This document shows, one piece after another, positions 1-6,127 of a stretch of 9,708 bases of DNA (the stretch's first letter is position 1; the number at the start of each line of letters is the position of its first letter). A program made the translations under genes and the position numbers. Below the pieces are notes generated by a model, which saw only the letters and a program-made list of their open reading frames with translations, was not told where the DNA came from and did no database searches. This DNA comes from Solirubrobacterales bacterium (GTDB taxonomy: Bacteria > Actinomycetota > Thermoleophilia > Solirubrobacterales > Solirubrobacteraceae). The stretch lies in assembly GCA_025963955.1 (NCBI GenBank), contig JAOPZU010000524.1, forward strand, positions 1 to 9,708, in the 5' to 3' direction.

Positions 1-44
1 GTGCGGTGTAAGCCGTACCCAGGGTTCGAATCCCTGTCTCTCCG
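1..44 (+). tRNA. tRNA-Ser, 3' part only (cut by window edge)
   Basis: Bases 20-36 form a T arm: stem CAGGG, loop TTCGAAT, stem CCCTG. Bases 37-43 (TCTCTCC) are the 3' strand of the acceptor stem and base 44 is a G discriminator. Upstream, GTGCGG (1-6) pairs with CCGTAC (13-18), including one G-T pair, and gives the long variable arm of a class II tRNA. Class II tRNAs are Ser, Leu and Tyr. A G at the discriminator position is typical of tRNA-Ser, whereas Leu and Tyr normally carry A. The anticodon lies outside the window, so the isoacceptor is unknown. CCT follows the discriminator, so the CCA end is not encoded and must be added after transcription. Confidence 0.88.
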
Positions 45-219
45 CCTTTGCAGGGCTTTTGTGCCCTTCGTCGCGGTGCTCGAGCGGTGACGTATTGCCG
101 CTCAAGACCGCTGTAGACCGCTGGATCCGGGTCCCGACTACCCCAAGACTGTCCCACAGCGGCGTCGTTTCAACGGCCTGCCGGACGATCGGCCCCGGGG
201 GCCGCGTCGCTTGCGCCAA

Positions 220-237
220 AGCCCTTGTTTAAGGGCT
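220..237. repeat. perfect hairpin, 7-bp stem and 4-base loop
   Basis: AGCCCTT (220-226), loop GTTT, AAGGGCT (231-237). On the minus strand the stem is followed by TTT, so it could be a weak minus-strand terminator. No minus-strand gene is seen upstream that would need one. It may equally be one arm of a larger folded RNA. Confidence 0.5.
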
Positions 238-273
238 CTCGGGTTGATGCGTTAGGCCACATTCGTGCGTCGC

Positions 274-312
274 GAGCACCGGACTGCGGTCCGAAAAAAT
301 GGCGCGGTGCTC
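274..312. repeat. nested inverted repeats GAGCACC...GGTGCTC
   Basis: The outer arms GAGCACC (274-280) and GGTGCTC (306-312) are perfect complements. An inner hairpin CGGAC-TGCG-GTCCG lies at 280-293 and is followed by a run of six A. The right outer arm is also part of the 303-319 direct repeat. The layout suits either a folded RNA or a recombination site. There is no direct evidence of transcription. Confidence 0.45.
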
Positions 313-546
313 AAGACCGTGGCAGTCTTGGGGGGGTGAAAATCGTGGTAGGCGGCCGCGGCCGGTGGGTCTCCTCGTGCGCGTTCGCCGGTGACGGCTG
401 GCCGCCCGGGGCGGTCGGCTCGTGGCCGCTAGTCCTCTCGACGCTGGCGCACCCGCGCCGTCACCCGTCGTAGGTCGCCTCGGCCGGCTCGATGCCACGT
501 GAGAGAGTCCACAGCCGGCTCTGAGCCGCGACCTTTAATCAATAAA

Positions 547-576
547 CCATCACTGCTGATGGATTTGCGCTACCCT
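547..576 (+). promoter_or_regulatory. putative promoter and operator of the thiolase operon
   Basis: A TACCCT hexamer at 571-576 fits the actinobacterial TAnnnT -10 box. Only seven bases separate it from the ATG at 584, and no Shine-Dalgarno sequence is present, so the transcript is probably leaderless. Just upstream, CCATCA-CTGC-TGATGG (547-562) is a perfect 6-bp-arm dyad that would cover the -35 position. This is a typical place for a repressor site. Its core ATCACTGCTGAT resembles the core of the palindrome upstream of the tetR gene (ATCAGTTCTGAT on the opposite strand, 10 of 12 identical). No good TTGACA-like -35 box is seen. An AT-rich stretch (533-546) precedes the dyad. Confidence 0.55.
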
Positions 577-583
577 GATCGCC

Positions 584-1783
584 ATGACCAATCGCACGTT
601 CGTCATCGGGGTCGGGATGACCAAGTTTGACAAGCCTGGAACGAAGGAGGGGGACTACCCCGACTGGGCCAAAGAGGCGGGTGAGGCCGCGCTCGCGGAC
701 GCCGGTGTCGGCTACGACCAGGTGCAGCGGGCGTTCGCCGGCTACTGCTACGGCGACTCGACCGCGGGTCAGCGGGCGGTCTACACGCTCGGCGTGACCG
801 GGATCCCGGTCGTGAACGTCAACAACAACTGCTCCACCGGTTCGAGCGCGCTGTACCTCGCCCGCGAGAGCGTGAAGTACGGCATCGCCGACTGCGCCCT
901 CGCGCTGGGCTTCGAGAAGATGGAGCGCGGGTCGCTCGGGATGAAGTTCCCCGACCGCGTGAACCCGATGGACAAGCACATGATCCGCATGAGCGAGCTG
1001 CGCGCGCCGGAGGAGACGCCGTTCGCGCCGCAGATGTTCGGCAACGCCGGCCGCGACCACATGCAGAAGTACGGCTCCACCGCGGACCACTTCGCGTGGA
1101 TCGGATGGAAGAACCACAAGCACTCGGTGAACAACCCGTACGCCCAGTTCCAGGACGAGTACACCCTCGATCAGATCAAGGGCTCGCGGATGATCCACGA
1201 CCCGCTGACGAAGCTGCAGTGCTCGCCCACGAGCGACGGATCGGCCGCCGTGATCGTCGCCTCCGAGCGCTTCGTCGACGAGCACGACCTGTGGGACCGG
1301 GCGATCGAGATCGCCGGGCAGTCGATGGTCACCGACCTGTCCTCGACGTTCGACGAGACTGCCGACTGCATGACGATCTGCGGCGCGGACATGAGCCGCG
1401 GCGCGGCGCGGGAGGCGTACGAGGAGGCGCAGATCACCGGCGCCGATGTCGACGTGTGCGAGCTGCACGACTGCTTCAGCGCGAACGAGCTCATCACGTA
1501 CGAGGCGCTGGGCTTCGCGGCCGAGGGCGAGGGGCACAAGCTCGTCGATGCGCAGGCCACGACCTACGGCGGGGACGGCCCGGTCGTCAACCCGTCCGGC
1601 GGTCTCATCTCCAAGGGCCACCCGCTCGGCGCCACCGGCCTCGCGCAGTGCAGCGAGCTCACCTGGCAGCTGCGCGGCACCGCCGACAAGCGGCAGGTGG
1701 ACGGCGCGCAGGTCGCCGTCCAGCACAACATCGGTCTGGGCGGCGCCGCCGTCGTCACCGTCTACAAGCCCGCGGTGGCGTGA
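584..1783 (+). CDS. SCP-x-type thiolase (acyl-CoA acetyltransferase / lipid-transfer protein family)
   Basis: A 399-residue enzyme predicted to cleave 3-ketoacyl-CoA with CoA, the last step of a beta-oxidation turn, in the cytoplasm. The nucleophile is Cys83 in NNNCSTGSS. The HDCFS motif (residues 295-299) marks the SCP-x/SCP2-thiolase branch. In that branch its Cys297 replaces the second catalytic Cys found in the C-terminal CxG motif of classical thiolases. GHPLGATG (345-352) gives the conserved His346. The C-terminus [12 protein letters not shown] is also family-like. The length matches the thiolase domain of animal SCP-x without its SCP2 lipid-carrier domain, as in mycobacterial Ltp1-type proteins. 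The ATG at 584 is chosen because it lies seven bases after a -10 box. It is the first gene of the operon, and its stop overlaps the next start by one base. A role in sterol side-chain or branched acyl-CoA degradation is inferred from family and neighbours. Confidence 0.92.
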   Translation: MTNRTFVIGVGMTKFDKPGTKEGDYPDWAKEAGEAALADAGVGYDQVQRAFAGYCYGDSTAGQRAVYTLGVTGIPVVNVNNNCSTGSSALYLARESVKYGIADCALALGFEKMERGSLGMKFPDRVNPMDKHMIRMSELRAPEETPFAPQMFGNAGRDHMQKYGSTADHFAWIGWKNHKHSVNNPYAQFQDEYTLDQIKGSRMIHDPLTKLQCSPTSDGSAAVIVASERFVDEHDLWDRAIEIAGQSMVTDLSSTFDETADCMTICGADMSRGAAREAYEEAQITGADVDVCELHDCFSANELITYEALGFAAEGEGHKLVDAQATTYGGDGPVVNPSGGLISKGHPLGATGLAQCSELTWQLRGTADKRQVDGAQVAVQHNIGLGGAAVVTVYKPAVA

Positions 1784-2652
1784 TGGAGGCCGCGACGCAG
1801 GCCTGGAAGACGGACAGCATCGGCGTGTGGAGCGCCCCGGTCACCTTCGCGGTGGAGCGCGAGCGGATCGCCGCCTACGCCGAGGCGACGAACGACACGC
1901 AGCCGGCCCACGCGGCCGGTGACCTCGCGCCGCCGGTCTTCGCGATCGTCCCGGCCTTCGAAGCGCTGCTGCCGACCCTCACCGCTCCCGTCCCGCAGGA
2001 GATCCTCATGCGCGGCGTCCACGGCCAGCAGGACTTCCGCTACCACCAGCCGATCCGGCCGGGCGTCGTCCTGACCTCACGCGCGATGTGCATCGGCGTG
2101 ACGCAGCGCTCGACCGGTGCCGTCGTCCTCGGCAAGGCCGAGACCCGCGACGAAGCGGGAGAGCTCGTCGTCGAGCAGCTCATGACGTACTTCGTGCGCG
2201 GCGGCGAGTTCGGCGAGAGCGTCGGGGACGCGCTGCCCGAGCACGCCTTCCCGCCGGCGCTCGCCGGCACCGAGCCGTTCGCGTCGGTCGCCCACGGCTA
2301 CGACGCAGACACGACGCTGCGCTACTCCAAGGCCTCAGGCGACCCGATGCCCATCCACCTCGACGACGCCTTCGCGAAGCAGATGGGCCTTCCGGGGATC
2401 ATCGTCCACGGCCTCTGCACGATGGCCTACACCTCGCGCGCGGTCGTCGGCGAGTGCTGCCCGGAGGACCCGTCGCGCCTGAAGCGGCTGGCGGTCCGCT
2501 TCTCGAGCATCGTGCAGCCGACCGAGACCGTCACCACCGCCCTGTGGCGTGACGGGCAGAGCCCTGAGGGTCACGACCGTGTCGTCTTCGAGACGACGAG
2601 CAGCACCGGCGCGGTGGCCATCAAAGACGGTCTCGCCGAGATCGCCTCGTAA
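1783..2652 (+). CDS. double-hotdog MaoC-family (R)-specific enoyl-CoA hydratase
   Basis: A 289-residue protein predicted to hydrate trans-2-enoyl-CoA to (R)-3-hydroxyacyl-CoA. It has two hotdog folds. The N-terminal one (about 10-140) includes RGVHGQQDFRYHQPIRPG, typical of the degenerate first repeat in hydratase-2 enzymes. The C-terminal one (about 165-285) carries the hydratase-2 motif YSKASGDPMPIHLD, followed by the GLPGIIVHGL strand. Asp187 and His192 are the expected catalytic pair. Animal MFE-2 and mycobacterial hydratases of this class act on bulky steroid and branched acyl-CoAs because the degenerate N-domain opens the tunnel. The start ATG overlaps the thiolase stop (TGATG), which implies translational coupling. 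A longer in-frame reading from 1096 lies entirely inside the thiolase gene and is rejected. A dehydratase for another pathway is possible but less likely here. Confidence 0.9.
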   Translation: MEAATQAWKTDSIGVWSAPVTFAVERERIAAYAEATNDTQPAHAAGDLAPPVFAIVPAFEALLPTLTAPVPQEILMRGVHGQQDFRYHQPIRPGVVLTSRAMCIGVTQRSTGAVVLGKAETRDEAGELVVEQLMTYFVRGGEFGESVGDALPEHAFPPALAGTEPFASVAHGYDADTTLRYSKASGDPMPIHLDDAFAKQMGLPGIIVHGLCTMAYTSRAVVGECCPEDPSRLKRLAVRFSSIVQPTETVTTALWRDGQSPEGHDRVVFETTSSTGAVAIKDGLAEIAS

Positions 2653-2684
2653 CCCTTCTTCACTCGAATCAGGAGCACACGCAC

Positions 2685-3572
2685 ATGGGAACTCTGGACG
2701 GCCGCGTCGCGGTCATCACCGGCGCGGGCAACGGCATCGGCCGTGAGCACGCGCTGCTCTTCGCCTCCGAGGGCGCGAGCGTCGTCGTCAACGACCTCGG
2801 GGGTAGCCCCGACGGCACCGGGGCCGACGCGTCGGCCGCGCAGCGCGTCGTGGACGAGATCCTCGCCGCCGGCGGCGAAGCGGTCGCGAGCCACGACGAC
2901 ATCGCCGACTGGGACGGGGCTGCGCGCCTCGTCGCGCTGGCGGTCGACACGTTCGGGCACCTGGACGTGCTCGTCAACAACGCGGGCATCCTGCGGGACG
3001 CGTTCCTGCACAAGATGACCGAGGAGGAGTGGGACCTCGTCGTCCGCGTGCACCTCAAGGGACACTTCGCGCCCCTGCGCCACGCGACCGACCACTGGAA
3101 GGCGCGGGCCGCCGGCGGTGAGGCGGTGAAGGCCGCGGTCATCAACACGGCCTCGATGTCCGGCGTCACGCTGCCCAACCCGGGGCAGATCAACTACGGC
3201 TCGGCGAAGGCCGGCATCGCAGCGATGACGCTCGTCGCCGCGGCGGAGCTCGGTCGGATCGGCGTGCGCGTCAACGCGATCGCGCCCGCGGCCCGGACGC
3301 GCTTGACGGCCGACGTGCCCGGCTTCGTCGGCGAGATGATGAAGATGCCTGAGGATCAGGACACGCTCGACGTCTTCGGCGCGCACCAGATCTCGCCGCT
3401 CGTCGCCTACCTCGCGGCGGAGGACTGCCCGCTGACCGGCAAGGTCTACGACGTGCAGGGCGGGACGATCACCGAGCTGCACGGGTGGACGACCGGCGAG
3501 GTCACCGAGACGACCCAGGATTGGACGATCGCGTCGGTGGCGGCCGGCCTCGAGGCCGCGGCCACCGTCTGA
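2685..3572 (+). CDS. short-chain dehydrogenase, MFE-2/Hsd4A-like (R)-3-hydroxyacyl-CoA dehydrogenase
   Basis: A 295-residue Rossmann-fold SDR predicted to oxidise (R)-3-hydroxyacyl-CoA to 3-ketoacyl-CoA. TGAGNGIG (12-19) is the dinucleotide loop. VVVNDLGG, with Asp37 at the end of strand 2, favours NAD over NADP and is characteristic of the dehydrogenase domain of peroxisomal MFE-2 and of mycobacterial Hsd4A/ChsB1. NNAG is at 98-101. The likely catalytic triad is Ser157, Tyr171 and Lys175 (YGSAK). The Ser-to-Tyr loop is one residue longer than in human HSD17B4. An AGGAG at 2671-2675, nine bases before the ATG, is a good ribosome binding site. The gene follows MaoC by 32 bases and completes a hydratase-dehydrogenase-thiolase set. 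The substrate is not determined by sequence. A 17-beta-hydroxysteroid dehydrogenase annotation would describe the same family. Confidence 0.88.
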   Translation: MGTLDGRVAVITGAGNGIGREHALLFASEGASVVVNDLGGSPDGTGADASAAQRVVDEILAAGGEAVASHDDIADWDGAARLVALAVDTFGHLDVLVNNAGILRDAFLHKMTEEEWDLVVRVHLKGHFAPLRHATDHWKARAAGGEAVKAAVINTASMSGVTLPNPGQINYGSAKAGIAAMTLVAAAELGRIGVRVNAIAPAARTRLTADVPGFVGEMMKMPEDQDTLDVFGAHQISPLVAYLAAEDCPLTGKVYDVQGGTITELHGWTTGEVTETTQDWTIASVAAGLEAAATV

Positions 3573-3606
3573 GGGACTCCTACCGCGCCCGCGCCGGGTC
3601 CGTTGT

Positions 3607-4218
3607 TCAGTCGTTGAGGCTGGCGAGGATCTGGGCGCGGGCGAAGCGCCACTGACGCTGCAGCGAGCGCTCGGAGTGGCCGAGCATGCGGAGCACCGCG
3701 AGGCCGCGAATCGTCGAAAGACCTGTGGCCCAGCGCGCGGCGAAGTCCGGTGACCGCAGGGCGTCGGCCCCGAAGACCTCGCGGCCCAGATCGTGGACGG
3801 TCTTCGACATCCTCCGTTCTTCCTCGAGGACGAGGTCGGCCAGGGCCGGGTCGTGGCGGGCCGCGAGCGAGAGCTCGAACATCGCGGCGAAGAGCGGGCC
3901 GGCGTACTGGGCGTAGACGAGGTCGAGCGCGTTCGCGATCCGGGTCTTCCCGTGACGCAGGGCGGCGATCTGGTCGCGCAGCTCCTCGCTCTGGCGGCGG
4001 GCGAGGTGGCGGACCGCCTCGGCGACGAGCACGTCCTTGTTCGGGAAGTGGTGCTGCTGGGCGCCGCGGGTCACCTGTGCGCGGCGGGCCACGCTGACCG
4101 TCGTCACCCTGCCGTAGCCGTTCTCGAGCAGTTCGGCCACCGCCGCGTCGAGGAGACGGCGCCGGGTCTCGATGCTGCGCTGCTGCTGGGGCGCGAGGGC
4201 GGGGAGGGGGTTGGCCAT
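3607..4218 (-). CDS. TetR-family transcriptional regulator
   Basis: A 203-residue protein read on the minus strand. The N-terminal DNA-binding domain spans about 15-62. ETRRRLLDAAVAELLENGY is helix 1, and TTVSVARRAQVTRGAQQHHF (39-58) contains the helix-turn-helix, with the recognition helix around TRGAQQHHF. The rest is the helical ligand-binding and dimer domain, whose ligand cannot be read from sequence. The ATG at 4218 is preferred to the in-frame ATG at 4266. The longer start adds a 16-residue tail with no family resemblance and would sit inside the palindromic operator, whereas 4218 lies eight bases from a TACGAT -10 box. It converges on the SDR gene and diverges from the mce operon. By position it probably regulates itself, the mce operon and, through a related site at 547-562, the thiolase operon. 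An acyl-CoA or sterol intermediate as effector is a guess. Confidence 0.9.
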   Translation of the reverse strand: MANPLPALAPQQQRSIETRRRLLDAAVAELLENGYGRVTTVSVARRAQVTRGAQQHHFPNKDVLVAEAVRHLARRQSEELRDQIAALRHGKTRIANALDLVYAQYAGPLFAAMFELSLAARHDPALADLVLEEERRMSKTVHDLGREVFGADALRSPDFAARWATGLSTIRGLAVLRMLGHSERSLQRQWRFARAQILASLND

Positions 4219-4232
4219 TCCGCTTGATCGTA
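4219..4232 (-). promoter_or_regulatory. putative -10 box of the tetR gene, leaderless
   Basis: Read on the minus strand, TACGAT (4232 to 4227) fits TAnnnT and ends eight bases before the ATG at 4218. This spacing would start transcription at or next to the start codon. The geometry is nearly the same as at the thiolase gene. No convincing -35 hexamer is seen at the expected distance. Confidence 0.4.
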
Positions 4233-4262
4233 CGTCGTCAGCCGTCGTTGCGGCGAGCCAAA

Positions 4263-4288
4263 ACATCAGAACTGATTGTTTCTGATGT
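4263..4288. promoter_or_regulatory. 26-bp palindrome, putative TetR operator
   Basis: Perfect 9-bp arms ACATCAGAA (4263-4271) and TTCTGATGT (4280-4288) are separated by eight bases. A second dyad, ATCAG-AA-CTGAT (4265-4276), overlaps the left arm. TetR proteins usually bind such dyads next to their own gene, and this one lies 45 bases upstream of the tetR start, between tetR and the divergent mce operon. The shorter dyad matches the thiolase promoter dyad at 10 of 12 positions when read on the opposite strand. Binding itself is inferred. Confidence 0.65.
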
Positions 4289-4440
4289 GCACCGACGCGT
4301 CACCTCCGGCGTACCGGCCGATCCGCGAGGGGCCGATATGACCGGATGACAACGAATGCGTCCGAAGTCTGGTTGCGGATGCCAGCGGTCCCGGGCCGGT
4401 GCCCTGGAAAGGTGACTGCTGTGTCCGGGGGTCCCCTCAC

Positions 4441-5268
4441 ATGAGTCACGCGGCCGGCGTCTACGCCGCCCAGCACGACGGTGACCTGCGGTTCGACCGC
4501 GACACCGAAGCGGGCTTCTGGGCCATCGAGTGCCACGACGTCCACAAGTCGTTCGGCCCCACGAAGATCCTCGACGGCCTGAACGTCGGCTTCCCGGACG
4601 GCATGATCAGCGTGCTGCTCGGACCGTCGGGCACCGGCAAGAGCGTGCTCGTCAAGCACCTGATGGGACTGATGTTCCCCGACCAAGGGGACGTCATCGT
4701 CAAGGGCCGATCGGTTCCCAAGATGCGCCAGTCGGAACTGCTGGAGATGCGCACGAACTTCGGCGTCTGCTTTCAGGATGGCGCGCTGCTCGGATCGATG
4801 ACGATCTTCGACAACGTCGCGTTTCCGTTGCGCCAGCACACCGATCTCACCGAAGCCGAGGTCGCCGAGGTCGTGCATCACCGCCTCTCGCAGGTCGGGC
4901 TCAGCGCGGCCGCGCAGCGCCGTCCGAACGAACTGTCCGGCGGGATGCGCAAGCGCGCAGGCTTTGCCCGTGCGCTCGTCCTCGAGCCGCAGGTGATGCT
5001 GTTCGACGAGCCCGACTCCGGCCTTGACCCGATCCGCACCGCGCTGCTCTGCGAGCTGATCCAGGAGATCCACGCCGAACAGGGAGGCGCGTACGTCGTA
5101 ATCACGCACAACATCGCAGCCGCACGACGAATCGGCGAGTACCTGGCCGTCCTGTGGAAAGGACAAACCGTGCAGTCGGGCGAGGCCAGCGACATGTTCG
5201 CGTCCGAGAACCTCTTCGTCCGCCAGTTCCTCGCCGGAGAAGCAACCGGCCCTCTGGGGATGGACTGA
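4441..5268 (+). CDS. Mce-system ABC transporter ATPase (MlaF/Mkl/MceG-type)
   Basis: Predicted to hydrolyse ATP on the cytoplasmic face to drive the YrbE permeases of the mce lipid importer. From the ATG used here (275 residues) it has Walker A GPSGTGKS (61-68), Q-loop Gln112 in CFQDGALLG, signature LSGGM (165-169) in the ELSGGMRKRAGFARAL context typical of MlaF-like ATPases, Walker B VMLFDEP with Asp189 and Glu190, D-loop SGLD (193-196) and switch His223 (ITHN). All catalytic elements are intact. A GTG at 4399 would add 14 residues (Cys-rich, without family likeness). The ATG at 4441 follows a GGGGG at 4427-4431 with nine-base spacing and is preferred. The stop overlaps the next start (TGATG). 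In mycobacteria this ATPase is unlinked to the mce operons; here it is the first gene. Confidence 0.93.
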   Translation: MSHAAGVYAAQHDGDLRFDRDTEAGFWAIECHDVHKSFGPTKILDGLNVGFPDGMISVLLGPSGTGKSVLVKHLMGLMFPDQGDVIVKGRSVPKMRQSELLEMRTNFGVCFQDGALLGSMTIFDNVAFPLRQHTDLTEAEVAEVVHHRLSQVGLSAAAQRRPNELSGGMRKRAGFARALVLEPQVMLFDEPDSGLDPIRTALLCELIQEIHAEQGGAYVVITHNIAAARRIGEYLAVLWKGQTVQSGEASDMFASENLFVRQFLAGEATGPLGMD

Positions 5269-6125
5269 TGGCGCGTCCCGCGGTCACCCCGCACGCGTCC
5301 GCAGCTCCGGCAGCCGGCGCTTCGGACGCCGCGCCCCCGCTCGCGCCGTCGCGCCTCCAGGACTTCGCGCTCGAGCTGGCCGCGCTCGCGACGCTCGCCG
5401 CCAACACCATCCGCTGCTGGTTCACGCGGCCCTCCTCGTGGCGCCGCGAAGCGGTGACGCAGGCCTGGCAGCTCGTGCGTCGAGCGCTGATGCCGACGAT
5501 CCTGTCGCTCTTCGCTTTCGGCTTCGGGGCTGTTGCGGTGCAGGGCGGCGGATTGGTCTCCGAGCTCGGTTCACCAGACCGCATGGGTGCGCTGTTCTCC
5601 GTTGCGTCCTTGCGCGAGTTCGTCCCGTTCGTGACCGGGATGGTGGTTGCCGGAGTCGCCGGCACCGCGATCTGCGCCGACCTCGGGGCCCGCAAGGTCC
5701 GCGACGAGCTCGACGCGCTGGCCGTCATGGGCGTCGACACGGTGCGCACGCTGGTCGCCCCCCGCGTCCTGGCGCTGATGGTCCTCGCGCCCGCGCTGAA
5801 CATCGTCGGGCTGATCTTCGCGACGCTCTCGGGCGTCGCGGCAGTCGGTGCCTTCGGCGGTACCACCGCCGGCTTCCTCGCCACGTTCCAGGCCGGGTTC
5901 ACGTTGCCCGACCTCGCCGCGAACATCGTCAAGACGACCGTCTTCGGGTTCATCATCGGGATCGTCTGCACCCACAAGGGCATGAACGCCAGCGGCGGCA
6001 GCGAGGGCGTCGGGCGCGCGGTCAACCAGGCCGTCGTCCTCGCGTTCATCGCCATCTTCGTCTTCAACTACGCCTTCAACGGCACCTATCAGGCGGCGTT
6101 CCCGTCCGCTCAGGACATCCGCTGA
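5268..6125 (+). CDS. YrbE/MlaE-family permease, first subunit (YrbEA-type)
   Basis: A 285-residue inner-membrane permease of the mce importer. After a polar Ala/Pro-rich N-terminus (1-30) and an amphipathic interface segment (30-70), hydrophobic segments run at about 74-94, 116-137, 166-196, 219-235 and 252-270. The cytoplasmic coupling loop of the MlaE family is clear at 137-157: ADLGARKVRDELDALAVMGVD. It contacts the ATPase in this family. The start is the ATG that overlaps the ATPase stop by one base. An upstream in-frame ATG at 5154 would give 38 Arg-rich residues inside the ATPase gene and is rejected. Together with the following paralogue it should form the heterodimeric permease pair usual in actinobacterial mce operons. 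Confidence 0.92.
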   Translation: MARPAVTPHASAAPAAGASDAAPPLAPSRLQDFALELAALATLAANTIRCWFTRPSSWRREAVTQAWQLVRRALMPTILSLFAFGFGAVAVQGGGLVSELGSPDRMGALFSVASLREFVPFVTGMVVAGVAGTAICADLGARKVRDELDALAVMGVDTVRTLVAPRVLALMVLAPALNIVGLIFATLSGVAAVGAFGGTTAGFLATFQAGFTLPDLAANIVKTTVFGFIIGIVCTHKGMNASGGSEGVGRAVNQAVVLAFIAIFVFNYAFNGTYQAAFPSAQDIR

Positions 6126-6127
6126 TC

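Larger units (their letters stand above)
72..319. repeat. split direct repeat (72-110 and 303-319)
   Basis: CGCGGTGCTC occurs at 72-81 and again at 303-312. GCTCAAGACCG occurs at 100-110 and again at 309-319. In the right copy the two pieces are fused into one 17-base stretch. That stretch is exactly what the left copy would become if 22 bases were lost between its two GCTC tetramers (78-81 and 100-103). The left copy continues into a 10-base tandem unit, AGACCGCTG at 105-113 and 115-123. The matches are seen directly. A duplication followed by slippage or recombination is inference. Confidence 0.6.
141..333. repeat. 11-bp long-range inverted repeat enclosing several hairpins
   Basis: CCCCAAGACTG at 141-151 is the exact reverse complement of CAGTCTTGGGG at 323-333. 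A G-T and then a G-C pair can extend it inward to 153/321. The right arm can alternatively pair locally, CAAGAC (312-317) with GTCTTG (325-330). The long-range pairing encloses the dyads at 190-204, 220-237 and 274-312. In DNA this rich in G and C short dyads arise by chance, so only the 11-bp arm match is strong by itself. Confidence 0.5.
45..546. other. gene-free, repeat-rich region downstream of tRNA-Ser
   Basis: About 500 bases without a convincing gene. The two short open frames here (225-473 plus, 229-498 minus) have Arg/Pro/Gly-rich translations, match no recognised family and overlap each other, as expected of chance frames in high-GC DNA. The region instead holds many dyads and direct repeats, several listed separately. 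Further ones are GAGCGG/CCGCTC (82-87/98-103), CCGCTGT/ACAGCGG (108-114/156-162), a 15-base odd palindrome at 190-204, a 12-bp palindrome at 353-364 and CGGCTC-T-GAGCCG at 516-528. A weak hairpin AGGGC/GCCCT at 52-67 follows the tRNA but has no T tract. No integrase fragment and no second copy of the tRNA 3' end is visible. It may be an old integration scar, a structured RNA or simply spacer. Confidence 0.6.

Noticed and set aside
52..67. Rho-independent terminator after the tRNA
   Set aside because: The stem is only five base pairs (AGGGC/GCCCT) and no T tract follows.
225..498. Two overlapping short open frames (225-473 plus, 229-498 minus) in the region after the tRNA
   Set aside because: Compositionally biased, no ribosome binding site, no recognisable motif, and they overlap each other across hairpin-rich DNA.
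1..546. tRNA-Ser used as an attachment site with a duplicated 3' end (genomic island boundary)
   Set aside because: I found no second copy of the T arm or acceptor sequence in the window and no integrase fragment. The other end of any island could lie outside the window.
45..546. Small SRP RNA or tmRNA in the region after the tRNA
   Set aside because: The conserved SRP apical-loop motif is not present. The tRNA-like 3' end at 1-44 has a class II variable arm fitting tRNA-Ser rather than tmRNA.
539..1726. 395-codon open frame antisense to the thiolase gene
   Set aside because: The sense frame encodes a thiolase with all catalytic motifs. The antisense translation is Arg/Val/Leu/Asp-rich without any family motif, as expected opposite a high-GC gene with strong third-position bias.
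2571..3482. 303-codon open frame antisense to the SDR gene
   Set aside because: The sense strand carries TGAGNGIG, NNAG and YxxxK in order. The antisense product has no recognisable domain.
3573..3606. Bidirectional terminator between the converging SDR and tetR genes
   Set aside because: The 34-base gap contains only weak GC-rich complementarity (GGAC/GTCC) and no T tract on either strand.
4219..4266. Longer tetR start at 4266
   Set aside because: It adds 16 residues without TetR likeness and places the start codon inside the palindromic operator, whereas 4218 has a well-placed -10 box.
4316..4337. GGCCGAT direct repeat (4316-4322 and 4331-4337) upstream of the mce operon
   Set aside because: Seven bases of GC-rich sequence repeated once, with no dyad and no promoter box in register. 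Too weak to call a site.
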